DNA of 64,000 nucleotides from Oxyruncus cristatus. Taxonomy: Eukaryota; Chordata; Aves; Passeriformes; Cotingidae. The translations under genes and the position numbers were made by a program. The DNA lies in the NCBI GenBank assembly GCA_013399855.1, contig VXAY01003150.1, positions 1,881,821 through 1,945,820 on the forward strand. Direction: 5' to 3'. This document shows positions 51,690 through 64,000 of this stretch, one piece after another. Under the pieces are notes generated by a model. It ran no database searches, had not been told where the DNA came from, and saw only the letters and a program-made list of their open reading frames with translations. Numbering within the stretch: position 1 is the first letter of the stretch; every line of letters begins with the position of its first letter.

Positions 51690-52847
51690 GCAAAGCCCCC
51701 CAAGAATTAGAAACTATGCAAATTATTTCAATTTTTATGGAATAATTAATGCATATGAAACTTTCCAACATTTATCATCACTTCAATGTACAGTCAGATG
51801 ACCAGATAACAAATGCACTGTCTGAAAGGAGGAAAGTTCCTATAAATCATCTGTGAAGTTAGATCTAGGCACGAACTGAGAAGTTTGTGCAATAGATTTA
51901 TCTAAGAATAAAAATCTGATATCTTTAATACAACTTTTCCTCTATCAAAAACCATATTTAAAGTATCAATTTGGGAAAAAAATAATTGTGTGTTTTTAAT
52001 AATTCTGTCTCTTCTGATGTTTGGAGGGGGTTTTCTCCTGCTCATTGGGCTGCATTCATTTTTTACTGACACGTTATAACAACAAATTTCAGGACAGGGG
52101 AAACTGCAAGGGTACAGCAGAGGAAGTGATCAGTCTACACTCATGTTATTTTCCCTTATTTTTTTCTTCCCCAAAGCACACCCCACATTGACAGCATGAG
52201 AGACAGGCCAGGCCTTTGGAGTGACCCCGTACGTTCTCGTTCCAGAACAGAGCAGGAAGTTTCCTTCAAGGAATGAGACGAGGCTCAGTATTTTGTGAGC
52301 AGGGAAGCACAGGTTGTCGTCCTTCATAGGGACTCCCGAGCTACTCAAGTGCCAGAAACTTCACGAGAGGAAAAAGGAAAACCATTCAGCCCAAAGCTAT
52401 GGAAGTGAACTTCAGCTCTAAGAAATGCACGGGAGGATCGTCTTCTTCCCAAGATTAACTGCTTGAGAACACAGTTGTGAAAGGGTAAGGAGCCTTTACA
52501 AGCAACTCAGTGCACAAACACCGGATAAAACTATTATGAAGCTATGTGGGGGCCACTTTTGCCAAAGGCATACACTAGATTAGCTGTTCCCAACTTTTAG
52601 GTTCTTACATGCAAATTACTGTCAAGAACCTCCATTAGATTATTCAAGCCCCTTCAATTAGAAATACATGTCAGTCATAAAATAGCAGCCGAAGTAAGCA
52701 ACAGTTTATAGGAAGAGCTGTCCTACTGCTAATCCATACATTATCAAGAATAAAATCTGGCCCTATGTATGTTTCTGTGGAAAAGTGCGGACTGCTGAAG
52801 CCAGGAAACTTGTTTGATTATCTAAACTTCGATTGTCTGTGTCATGC

Positions 52848-52888
52848 CAGTGGTTCACAAGCTACTGCCTACAACCACCTTTGGGGAG
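52848..52888 (+). mobile_element. Possible hAT/Charlie-type terminus (weak)
   Basis: CAGTGGTTCACAAGCTACTG, followed by an ACCACCTTTGGGG segment, parallels the vertebrate Charlie-type end CAGTGGTTCTCAACCT...CCCCTTTGGGG. A second look-alike in the same orientation, GCTGTTCCCAACTTTTAGG, lies at 52583-52601. No opposing end or 8-bp target duplication was seen. Confidence 0.3.
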
Positions 52889-53956
52889 AACAAAACCAAA
52901 ATAGTAAGCAATTCTTTCAGCAAGATAGAAATAACATTGCAGTAATTTAATTCTTTTGTAATTTTTTCTATTAAATTTAGGTTTAATTTCACATCAGGAA
53001 TTGCTCTTTCTTTTTTCAGTACCCACTGCTGCAAAGGGCAGACACTAAAGCTAATTAAGCCATGAGTGACGGATAAATAGTTGGGAAGTGTTCGATTCGG
53101 CAGGATTTCCCTTCTTCCACCCTACCTGCCCACTTTTGAATGGCCCTGGCAGAGCCAACTCCCCCAGGACAGGCCACCCCCTCCTCAGAGCATCCAGATA
53201 AACTGAGAGGATGAGGAGAGGGCTAAGGAGCAGCACAACTACCCCAGCCCACGACTGCCCTAAGTCTCTCTCAGCCCTCACTGTCCTCTGCTCCATCGAG
53301 CAGCTCTGCTGACCACAGGGATCGTCAGCCCCCCCATTACCCCTTTCCCTTTCCTACACATTCCCAGAATCTTTTAGTAGCTCCTCTCAAACTTCGCATT
53401 CACGCACAGAAAATGCAAAACTATTTCTCAGTTCTAGCTGTCCTCCTACTTGCCCATTTGTCCACCATACACTGGACAGCCCAAGAAAACACAAGTTTTT
53501 TATGCCAAGATCGCTTTTTAATTTCTTATTTTGATTTGTATGGTTTTAAAATCTAACTAATGTTGTTAAGTGCTGTAAGATTCCTAATTTTCTACTAATT
53601 CTTAAACAAGCACTAGGAAAATAAGTGAGGTTTCTTGCCATATATTTTACTTACTAAATGTGGTCTCAGGTATGAAACACACTAACTTATTCAACAGCTT
53701 TCATCTCACATGGAATGAGGTGGTGATGAAAACCAGGTTAGCAGCTTAGATAGCAGGAAACACAAAAAAGCTGTTTATTCTGACTCATGTCATGGAAATG
53801 GCAACAAGAAATGGGCAGACCTTTCAGCCTAGGAGCTGGGACAGGGAGGTTCTATTTGCAAAATCATTAACAAGTTCACAAATTCTAAAACCCAGAAATG
53901 AGACATTGCCAGTATAAATTGCCTGGGGTTTTGCTGGGGGTTTTCTTAGGGTTTTG

Positions 53957-53972
53957 TTTTTTTTTTTTTTTT
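53957..53972 (+). repeat. Poly(T) tract (16) followed by short GCT repeat
   Basis: Sixteen T followed by GCTGCTGC. Upstream GGGTTTT units add to the low complexity. Confidence 0.9.
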
Positions 53973-56957
53973 GCTGCTGCAGTTGAAACAGCACGAGGCA
54001 GAGAGCCCTCCAAAAGGGACAGAGGGCATTCAGAGGGGATCACAAGGTTTTATAACACTGAAGATGATTTACAAAATGGCTAATCATGAAATACACATTT
54101 TGCTTTCAGATCTTACAGAGCAGGTGCCTGTGCTAACTATACCCTACACTTGAACTCTTCACATAAACTACTTGCTTCTTGTACAGATTTACATGATTAA
54201 GGGAAGTGCACTAATGTGCCCCAAGGCAGGTGTGTTTAAAAAATGGGGGTTAAAGGCACATTTAAATCTACGCACACAAAACGCTTCAATTCTTCATGAA
54301 CTAACCATCCCCACAGACCAGAAACCTTCGCTTTTGAACGTGGTTTATGAAAACTCTCATGTCCAACACAACACAGCAGAGCCGTTCATCAGCCAACAGC
54401 AAAATGTGCTTGCAAACATGGTACCTCAGCACTTACCATTGGTAACTTCATGCTAAAATACAGATGGTCACTTAGAAACTGGTTTGCCAGACATTGGGAA
54501 GGAGTTTTCCGAAGGGATTCTTTGACCTTTTGCAAGAAATGAGCACTTAACTCAGTGACCTTTCGCAATATTTTCTTAGCCAGTGGCAGAGTTATTATTT
54601 TCTTTTGTCTTTTTCTAATATACCCTTTTATCTTAACGACTTCTGATCTATTGAAATGATGAACTGCGTAAGAAGAAAAAGAGAATTTACTACTTCCTCT
54701 AAATTTCATTGTGCTTCCCTTCATGTTAAAGAACTATCATTTTCACAATCACTGTCCTGGAACAATCACAGACACAACTGAAATATCCCTTTTACAAGGA
54801 GTACAGAAAGCTCCAAGTTCCATAAAATTAAAAGTTCAGCTTGAACTGTTCCAGATTGAACAGAAATCTGCACTTGTTTTAAGCATTTCATTTTCACCGT
54901 TTCAAATTGAAAGTAGAGAGAAACCTAAAACCCCTGAGTTCCCAGCTCTGCCAGCCAGAGAGGAAACCCATTAGGTTTCCAGAAGATGCTTATATGAATA
55001 TACCCTGACAGAATGCTGGGTTGGCATCTCCCACTGAAAAGCACTAAAGTAGAAAAAGTCTACTTAATTCTCTTAACTGGTTCTAATATGCCCTCATTTC
55101 AATTTCTAATTCTACTTCCAATTGTAATAACTGAATCTCATTACTGCTTCTGGGTTTTTGGTAGATTAGAGAGCTGCTGTCATGAATCTCTCCAACTCTC
55201 CCCTGTACTGGCTGTTATATAATCAACTGACCCTAAGCTTTCCATACAATAGAATGCCTGAACAGATGGAGGTGATCATAAGTCTCAGTAAAAAGGACTT
55301 TCCCTACACCTTTCTCTTAACTGAAAGGACTAATATCTGTGTATTCTGCTTTACATGAGAACTGTTTATTTGGATAACTCAGCTGAGCTAATACTTTTAT
55401 TCAGCTATTTGGAACATACCACTGTTCCTCTTCCCTGCCTTACCTCCACTTTCCCTTTTTAGATAAAATGTTAAAAGAAAAGGCAGAACACAGTGGGTTT
55501 ATAGCTTAAAAACATCCCTTATGCCAGCAAACACAGCTCTCAGTCAAGTCCAAGGCATGAGGTGCTCACACACAGACCCCCCCACCAGGGCTCTGGAATG
55601 CTCCTACATTCAGCCTGCACTGTCCCTGCTGTCCCCTTAGGGGATCTCACCACCAGCTTAAAAGCAGAAAGTCACAGACTCACTTCAGGTGTCTGTGACA
55701 AACCTCTATAAAGCTTGTACTCCTGCAAAGTTGTCTGTAACAAAGCAGAACAGAAGTTCGAAGGAACCATCCATCCTGCAGCAATCCTCACCTTGTAACT
55801 GAATCTGCTGTTGACCCTCCAGAAAATAATCCTGATGGATTTTTCTACCTTTAGTAACTGCACTGCAGTACCAGAAAAAGGCTGGATTAGTGACCTGAGT
55901 GACACTTTTCCTTTGAAGTGTCTCGAGGGAAGGACTGTTCATGCATCAAGAACACATTAGCTTATCCCAGAGGTGCCTGAGATGGGTACTTCAGACTGCA
56001 GCTCACTCACAGATAAATTATCTCCATGGTTCTTATGATTCTGAACCTTTGCCATGTTCAATTCCACAATCTCCCAGCTGCCATCCAGCACGGGGACTCC
56101 AAACAGCACAACGAAGCAGGGATGCACATCAGGAAGAACATATATCACTTTCTTGTTGGGTTATATCAAAATAAATTAAATCCTTTATCCTTTCTTCCTT
56201 CCCTATCCCCGCCCGCCAAAGAAAACAAAAAATCCTGACATGAAAATGCACTCTTGGGAACAATCCATTTTAACTTTACTGAACTCCTGCAGCCAGCAGA
56301 GTGCACCACAGCAGGTATGGATGTGCATGGATATGATGCCATAACCAAAGCAAGTTCCTATTTACATAACAAACTCATTTACTATATATTAAACAAGCAA
56401 CTGCAAGTACCTGGAATTAGGTGAAACTTTTATCACGTATCTTGAAAAGAAACTCAGCAGCAAATTTTCTCACAGAGCAGGTGCTGGCCAAACCAGGCTC
56501 CTGGTAAGGATCTGTTGTTTACTCTTTTCTAAAGCTTGACAAGAATTATTATCAACAGTTTTTTAATATGATTTTTTGTTGTTGTTTATTGGCAGGGTTT
56601 TTTTTCTGTAGAGTGATTAAGACAAAGCTTGATTGCGAGGAAAGCTTAATTTGCAAAGAGAAATACATATTTCATGAAAGCTGATAAAGTGTTTCTAATT
56701 GTGGAAATTGCATTACCTCCAAAAAAATGCTGTAATCTCTTCTTTTGGGGAGGAGAGACAGATTTTTCTGTACACTGAATATCCGCTCCTATTGAACTAA
56801 TCAGCTGGTGATGCATGAAATTAGACTTCAGCTGTCAGAGTGACCTTGGAAAGGTCTTTGTGCAACCTGTTATTTATCATACGGTCCATGATAATCCATC
56901 AGGAAGGCCACAGAACTGGACACAGACAGAACACACCATCTCATGAAGACACACATC

Positions 56958-56974
56958 TTTTTTTTTTTTTTTTT
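56958..56974 (+). repeat. Poly(T) tract (17)
   Basis: Seventeen T in otherwise complex sequence. It would read as a poly(A) tail on the minus strand, but no retroposed body is visible. Confidence 0.9.
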
Positions 56975-57831
56975 GTAGCTACATAATGTTATAGTAGCAA
57001 GTCACAATCCCCTGTTGAATCTTAACTTTTCTAATAGTTTTTAAGAGATGGAAAAGCTCTTTAAATATAAAAGCCTTATAAAAAAAAAATCTCTTTTTTT
57101 AATTTGGTATGGTTATATTATTATCCAATATTCTATCTCTAGATTGGTCAAATTACCAGTTGCTATAATGAAATCCATGTGGGTACAAACAAGTCACATT
57201 ACAGCATCTTGTACCACTGAGCCTCCATGCAGCTCCTGTTTTTCCTGAAAACTGAAACAAGTTAGGAAAACCCCCTAGTGAATGCAACTACAGCATTCAG
57301 AGAGGGAAGGAATCCAGGTCATATATCAGTGATCCAAGACTGCATCTGGCTGTCTGAAAATCCTACACTTGGCAACGTAGCAGACTGAGACAGTGGAAAA
57401 CCAAAATTTACAGTTACTCTCCATTTAAATGAGAAGTCCTCGGGCTTTCGGTAAGAAAAATGGCTGCAATTTTATTTGTAGAAATTAAAAAGCAAGTGGC
57501 CACTATAAATTTAATTGCAAACAACAAAATAGAATAGCTCAAACATCTGATATGACAGATAAATGATTAGCTAAATGAACAGAGGTCCTTAATCTGGATC
57601 AGAGTAATTTTTTGCTGGTAGGCACAGAACACATGATTTTGACAAAACATTACACAGCCTTTGGCTGCAACACATTGTTACTTTTTCAGTATGTTTTCTC
57701 CCTTTTCTTTGGTTCTGTATAGCCTGACACAAACTCTGTACAATTATTTCTGTGTATTTTGAAAGGCTGAGTGTCTCCTATAATTGCAGAGGACATTTAA
57801 ATGCCAAGGGAACAATCCAACACAGAAGGAA

Positions 57832-57864
57832 TATATCCATATCTATATCTATATATATATATAT
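57832..57864. repeat. ATCTAT/(AT)7 microsatellite
   Basis: Degenerate CTATAT units lead into seven perfect AT units at 57851-57864. It is a likely polymorphic marker, not a TATA box in any recognisable promoter context. Confidence 0.85.
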
Positions 57865-60410
57865 GATCTCCACTTGTCCTTAATAAAAAATTAAGAACTC
57901 TACAAAAGCAAACACAACCATCTCAGATCATCCACTTTCCTCATAAAGCCTCTTACTTATTGAGTTAAATACATAGTAAATTGATTTATAAACCGATCAA
58001 AGGATAGGAGGGGAAGAGAGAAGACAAAAAAAGCTGTGTCAGAGCTTATTTATTTGTTTAACCAGGCAGTCCCTGTTCCTCTGCAATGTCTCACCCCTCC
58101 AAGCACATCTGCTGCAGGCTGCTTGACTGGGAAGATGAACTTCAGTATCCATGACTGAACACGCAGCCTAATCCCCAAACCATCTTATATTAATTCTTGT
58201 TATGATCTTGTGTGCAAGCTGGAGCTTTTGGCTCAGATGTGACACAGGAATAACAGCTGATTACCCACATCCCTGCCCATTAGACTTCACGATCCCCATT
58301 AAACATCAGCACATGTAAACAATTATCACAGCATTGTGCTTTAATTACAGCTGCTTCTTAAGCGAAGCATTTTCTGGGGGACTTGGGTGATAACCAAGTG
58401 CAAGCGTTGACTGGCCAAGTGAACCAGAACACATCTCTTAGGACAAGGAGCTAAGTTAACTCAGCTTTTAGCATTACTAGATTTACGCCTGGGGACTAAC
58501 AGGATCAAAGAGTCAAGTCTGGAGACACTCTCCAACTCTTAGCTGGTCTGTCAGACATCTCTTTCTTCCCCCAGGAGAATGGCTCAGAAGGAATAGTGCA
58601 AGCTGAGGCTCTGGCTGTGCCAGAGGGTCTTTTATGATGAAAGATTTCAGCTCACTGTGCAGAGAGCCATTAACGGGGTCCAGTCAGAGTGGACTGCAGG
58701 AACTTACTTTTCCAGTGTACTGTCATGGCTTAAATTTTAACAAAGCAGTACTTATTTTTAAGAGAAAACTGAAGAAATTGGAGCTAAGTTTTGAGCTGGC
58801 TGGATTTCAGTTCAGCCCAGACTGAAATCTGATCAGAAATGACAGAATTCTTTTGTGATGAAAAAGATTTGAAAACACTGATAGACATTTTCATCAACAG
58901 ATCTTGCTGCTTTCACTTGGCTTCGGATGTGCTAAAATGTCCTGATAACTAAAATGTGGACTTTAGCAAAAATAAGTTTAAGAATGAAAAATATTTAGAT
59001 CCATTTTTGTAATCTTTAAAAAACAAAACTTGCCATGTGTTGAGAAAAGTTAAAAGCCTTTATTTGACTCAAGGCTAATAATATACACAAGGCTAAAAAA
59101 ACCTGATGAAATTTCAGAACCTAGCAGTATAACAGAATCCCTATAATTCCTATAAATACTCATTTTTATTGACTCTTGCAGCAGTATCTTCTAAGTACAG
59201 GCCCAGAAAGGTGCACAGAAAGCTGAGTTTCCTTAAACTGTTCAGCTAGAACTGAGAATTCTCTAAACTTACTATATTTACCCAAAGGGGCTACTAGAAA
59301 AATCAAGGCAATTTACTGTTATTAGCAATCCCCCCACCTTCCCTTCTCTCTCAGGCAAACACCAAGGCTGGCAGAACAGAAGGCAGAGCAGAATCAAGAC
59401 TAAATTATGATAGCAGAGAAGTTTTCACTTCAGTGTTTTCTTCACATTAATCACATTGCAGACTTTTCGTTTCTGGGAAAAGGAGTGATGCTACACCATC
59501 TTCCTCTTAAAAGCCATTCCCGCGCAATTTATGCTCCAAGGTAAAAGCAAACAAAACCAAAAACAACCACCACCACGAGAAAATGAAAAAGGCTTCCAGG
59601 AAAAAATAATCAGCCATGTCATGCCCTCTCACAAAGAATAATTCATTACATTCCAGTAAATTATGGCCTTGAGACCACTAAAGTCATCATGAAATTACTA
59701 GGCTATATTTATTCTATCCATTTATGGAATGCAGGAAACGCTGAAGCACAGAAAAGCTTTTCTGTTCAAGGTTTTTCCACATTATTATTAATAAGTGCTA
59801 GGTTTGTATATGGAATTTGATAAAGATTACCAGTGTAATTTCGCAGGTTTCTAGTGACACGTTCAAGAAAACTGTTTAACTGAGAACTAAGCTGACATTT
59901 GGCTTGCCAAGCCTTTGAACTAGCAAGTACATTAATTCCACTGCAAACATCCTAAGCCCACAAAGGCTTATGCTATTGTTCCTGAATTATCCACAAGCTT
60001 TGAATTAGCACACGAGAGACCCCCCAGAGGGTCACAGATCATTGATTCTGCCTAGACTAGTCTCGAGCATGCTGATCAATAGGAGACATAATTGGAAGGT
60101 CTCAAATAATTTGAAATTTCAAAGGACTGCTGCAACCTCTACAACACACGACTGGTCTAGAAGCATGTAAAAATATCAGAGTCAGAAGGGAGTTTAAAAC
60201 AATGCCCTAGCTTCAGTTTTTTAAAGACTTTTCCCATTTGGAAACATTTTTCTTCTTCATTGGTGGAAGGCAATTTCCTCTCTAGTTTTCTCAACAAAAT
60301 TACTTCAGGATACGAATATTCAAGATTTGAAAATTCTTTTCTAATTTACATTGGAATAGCTCTGTGGATTTCTGTGATAGAAAACAGAAATAGCCAATAT
60401 GCTTTAAGGA

Positions 60411-60426
60411 TTTTTTTTTTTTTTTT
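60411..60426 (+). repeat. Poly(T) tract (16)
   Basis: Sixteen T. It supplies the phenylalanine run of a spurious short frame at 60260-60472. Confidence 0.9.
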
Positions 60427-63400
60427 AATGAAACTGGCAAACTTCAAAGTGAAATCAAATCCATACCAATGAGATTACATATTTCATATCAGGTTCACAG
60501 TGCATCCTGGTCTTACTGAACAATTAGAGTTCTAAGAGAAATAAATTTCCCTGTCCCTGCTCTCCTGACATTAGAAGTTTACCTAAGCTTGGAGCTCAGA
60601 TGACATATGGGACACGCTGGTGGTGCCAAAGAAAGCACAGGACCTGAATACCCCATCATCATATGCCAGTACAAAAGTGCAAGAACAGTAACACCACCGT
60701 GGTTTCGATGGGGAGAAAATGAGCTGCTGATGAGGCGTTACCTAATTTTCCAGGACAAACTTTAAGGGCTCCACCAACAGACTAGAAAGAGATACCATTT
60801 AATCTTGTTACATCTCCACACTATTTCAACTTAAGGTAATAAAAAGGCAAGAGGTTTGACTGTTCCTTTTTTTGTACTTTTTACTGCCTGTAGTTTTGAT
60901 GGGAATGGCACCTCCTGCCAGTCCCACTTCTAAAATGCTGCTCTTCAGCACATTTTTATTGTTGTTAAAGCCTCGATTCTTCCCCAAGCAGGTCCAACTG
61001 CTGTTCATCATCTCCTCGAATGCAGATCTTTATGTGAAGTAGGGATTAACTGCCAACGCTTTAAGATGGCTCATTTCTTCTTGAAGCAGGCTGACAAGAG
61101 AAAGGAAAAACTTCCAGCAGAGTGCTAGGCAGAGGTCAGATCAGCCACGGGATAACAAGACTCTAGTGCAGATCTTATGATTTGTCACACAGAGGAATGA
61201 ATATTTCATTCTGCCTGGGGGTGCCATCAGGAGCCCGAGTGCTAAAAACTACACAAAATACTTCTGTCCTAAAACTTCCTGCCCAGGATGATGATCTCTT
61301 TCAACTGGAAATCCAGGCTGGCAGAAAAAAGGCATGTGGTTACACCTGCAGGCAGCCACGCCAGGCAGTGCCAGGTGAGCTCCCTGCCCAGGCTCCGCGT
61401 GTGATTATCACCTGGAGGAAAAACACTTTGCTTCCTGCACTGGGAGGCACAGGGTCTGCAGCGATCTCTGTTTGTTCCCTTCTTTAATTTATACCTGAAC
61501 GAGCCATGGGAAGGCTCTACTGCAGTTGCAAGCCCCGTGCAGAATGTGCAGCCGGACTCCATCCAAAATACCCTTCCTGGCTCCCATCAAAAGTGACCAC
61601 AAAGCTCAGATTCGTGCTTTGCAATAAGAATGCGCTTACAGAAGAATCAAGAAAGGATATTCAGCCCTACGGACAAGTAGGGGCACAGGACTGAAATGCT
61701 GTGCACCACAGAGCAGTGGCTCAAGGCCCTCGATAAATAAAGCTTTCTGCAGGAGTCAGTGGAGGGCAAACTGTGCTCGCAGCTACAAGACAGACAAAGG
61801 CCGTGTCCTGACTTCACATCCACCATGGGCTTGGGACTTTCTTCTGTCACTCATATGGGAAAATGAATTGCACCCACAATAAAAATAATATAACAATGTA
61901 ATTCTGGAGAGTATTAATCTACTTTACAGTAAATATACATCTTTTTTTTTATAAAATACATGAGAGATTAGACCAGTTAAAATTATATTTCACCCTGTTC
62001 TAGCAATAGGACTCCAATGGATAAGCAGCCCCAAAACAGACAAGCACTTCCAACACCTTCAGAAAGACGAAAAACAATTAACAATCCATCTTCTGGAAAG
62101 TTCTTAAATACTATGCTCAACTGCGTTTGCTGTTGAACTATCCCCTCTGGAAGTGGCATTTCAAAGAAGGGAGAGGATACCTAAAATGAACAGCTTAAAA
62201 CACAAATCTTGAAACTCAGCATTTCTCCGAGTTTAACCATCCTAAATCCATCCTCAAATATGAATCAGTCAATAATGCAAAGCAAGTCAGCCATGTAACA
62301 GGAAGGAAAAAAGAACTGGAAACAAGGCCCAGAAAAGGCAAAGGAAATAACACATTTTAATATGAGTGTGATGAATTTTAAAATATCGAAAGATAAGAGG
62401 TGAAAGAATCGTAACCCAGTTGTAATTAATGGTCTTTGAAATATAAACATGTAATTTCTACACATTTCCTAACAAACATTTTATTTAGGCATTGATGGCA
62501 TTTTATAGCTTCTCTCTCTGACAGTTTCTAATGCCAAGTATTTCACTACTACAGCTGGCCAGAAATCAGCTTTGAGTTTTCTCTTTAAAAGTAAAGCTGT
62601 GCCAGTAGCCAAGTACTTAAAAATGTGAAATGATAAAATTTAACAATGGGGAAAAGATTTGTTCCAACTTAACAAAAAAGTTCAGAACTTGAAGTTTGTC
62701 AGAACCGGTGGTTCTTTACTATTTAAAAGGAAAAAGCTGTAGATGTGAAGAGGTTTATCAGGAGTTTAATAAATTGCCAAGATGCTGAGGGCAGAAGGCC
62801 AAAAAGAACAAAGAAACAACTACACAATCACCATTTGCAGGACAGGTCTAAGTTGTGGAAAATCCCCTCCATCCTCTCCTAAAATACTTTCTTCTAGCCA
62901 GTGTCTTTTTTCAACTACCCTCTTATGGTACAACTTCAGATTTATTGTTCGTATTTTGCTTATGGTTCAGACACACAGACATGTTTTGTTTGGGCCACCT
63001 CACTCTATAAAAGCACACAGTGCACCCACCACCACCCTCCAGGACAATTCCATTTATGCCAGCGACTCAAAGAACAAACTTCATTCCGGCCTTAGCAGAA
63101 CCAGGGCTTTTGGCTCGGGGGCACAGCAGAACAAGAGACAACAACAGACACAGAGGAGCTTCCAGCCAGCTTTGCTCTCCCCGTCACAATTCAGGAAGCA
63201 AATGTAAATTTGGGAGCAATGATGAAGCTGAAGATTGAAGTGGAAGTCCTTGGGAAGGATCTGACCTTCCTGAGGTCACCTCAAGGCGTAAGGAATGTCA
63301 CCTGAGAGGACAGTTCAACCTGCTTTTATTGGTGACCCTCGCCCTCCCTCAGGGATGTGGAGCCACAGTTTCCCATTAAACCTTCATATGAACACTTCCA

Positions 63401-63691
63401 GATCCAAAAATTTAATTAATTCCCCCATCATAACAGCTCCATTTTTAGCTCTAATTGATACATTTCTTTCACCATTTTCAGTTTGTGTCAGTGATATATT
63501 CAATTCCTTTCATGGACTTACTACTAACATTCTAGAGAACCAATTAAGTCAGACAAACAAAAACTTAATTCTTTCACTTTAAATGTGCTGTGAAATATTT
63601 TAATCTCCTGGAAACATTCTAGGCTAAGTTTAGTTTTACATAAATTAACCTTTTCTTTTTTCCCCTGAACACAGCAAGAATTTTAGTTTCC

Positions 63692-63707
63692 TTTTTTTTT
63701 TTTTTTT
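63692..63707 (+). repeat. Poly(T) tract (16)
   Basis: Sixteen T within a broader T-rich stretch (about 63640-63715). No element is recognised. Confidence 0.9.
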
Positions 63708-64000
63708 AGTCTTTTTATGTATCAAAGAGCACATTTACAAAGGATTTTTAAAATTCTTATAAGAATAATTTAAAAATTGTATTAATTTGCCCTCATCCGC
63801 TCGGAACACGGGGTGAATGGCTAAAAAAAGAAGGCAGGGGCAGCGGGAGAGATTTAGAAATACAAAAACATACTCATAACACGACCATGTAAAAATATTA
63901 TGACAAATTTATGAGGGGAAAAAGAAAAAAAAAGTTGTGACTGAACATTGAGTCCTTTTAAAGAGAAGACCAAGCATTTCAGTCCACAGCTGTAGTGGTT

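Larger units (their letters stand above)
56560..58500. promoter_or_regulatory. Candidate conserved intronic enhancer region (inference)
   Basis: Apart from the poly(T) at 56958 and the AT microsatellite at 57832, this is complex, repeat-free sequence with several developmental transcription-factor sites. Two CAGCTG E-boxes lie 27 bp apart (56802-56807, 56829-56834). Another is at 58254-58259, and a homeodomain-type TAATTA directly abuts a CAGCTG (58342-58353). Large introns of neural genes often hold such elements. Conservation cannot be tested here. Confidence 0.25.
9106..64000 (-). other. CLSTN2: Intron preceding the calsyntenin exon (probable CLSTN2 intron 1, 3' part)
   Basis: Nearly 55 kb without a supportable exon. 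The first calsyntenin exon encodes the signal peptide and is normally GC- and CpG-rich; no such island is visible up to 64000, so the intron should run past the window edge. Slightly GC-richer, non-repetitive patches occur at about 13140-13540, 19830-20110, 48770-49070, 53100-53300 and 61330-61560. None shows a convincing exon with paired splice sites and a recognisable product. Confidence 0.75.
58501..64000. other. Intronic stretch, no gene seen
   Basis: Complex AT-rich sequence with two poly(T) tracts. The longest frame is 141 codons (62782-63207, plus), without recognisable domains. No CpG island or signal-peptide-coding first exon of calsyntenin was found up to the window end. Confidence 0.5.

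Noticed and set aside
57841..57864. TATATATA run considered as a TATA box
   Set aside because: It is part of an ATCTAT/AT microsatellite with no associated promoter or transcript evidence.
61330..61560. GC-richer patch considered as the CLSTN2 first exon
   Set aside because: Few CpG, no signal-peptide-like coding sequence with a phase-1 donor on the minus strand.
62782..63207. 141-codon plus-strand open frame, overlapped by other frames
   Set aside because: No family resemblance, and several frames are open at once in this slightly GC-richer patch.
1..64000. tRNA genes, CRISPR arrays, telomeric repeats, endogenous viral genes
   Set aside because: No B-box-like GGTTCRANYCC with cloverleaf context, no regularly spaced repeats, no TTAGGG arrays and no recognisable viral protein fragments were seen.

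Overview
The window looks like avian (or at least sauropsid) nuclear DNA. It is AT-rich, has few repeats, and carries two truncated CR1 retroposon 3' ends. One of these (43259-43538) ends in the short ATTCTATG-type repeat typical of bird and reptile CR1. There is no sign of bacterial, organellar or viral gene organisation: reading frames are short and scattered, and no operon-like packing is seen.

Only one protein-coding segment can be supported. It is a 123-nt exon on the minus strand (8983-9105) with a good acceptor, pyrimidine tract, branch-point candidate and donor. Its translation is unmistakably the N-terminal extracellular part of a calsyntenin, just before and into the first cadherin repeat. 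The residues fit calsyntenin-2 (CLSTN2) best. The gene therefore runs right to left. Positions 9106-64000 are the last ~54.9 kb of the preceding intron (intron 1 if vertebrate gene order holds). Positions 1-8982 are the first ~9 kb of the following intron. Neither the GC-rich first exon nor the next exon (the rest of cadherin repeat 1) was found, so both should lie outside the window.

The rest is intronic. It holds an old CR1 fragment (3611-3821), a younger CR1 3' end (43259-43538), two or three weak hAT-type DNA-transposon terminus look-alikes (about 20058 and 52582-52888), and low-complexity CAAA/TTTG tracts. It also holds many A or T homopolymers of 14-18 bases, a few microsatellites and several small inverted repeats. 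A 27-N assembly gap (50155-50181) is flanked by two near-identical copies of the same ~50 bp, which suggests a false duplication at a poly(A) tract.

No new multi-gene system is visible. The items most worth a second look are the pre-miRNA-sized hairpin at 17928-17984, the perfect 15-bp direct repeat around a 16-bp AT insert at 38626-38671, the duplicated gap flanks, and motif-rich stretches at 56.5-58.5 kb that may be intronic enhancers. All readings are by eye, without database or alignment support.
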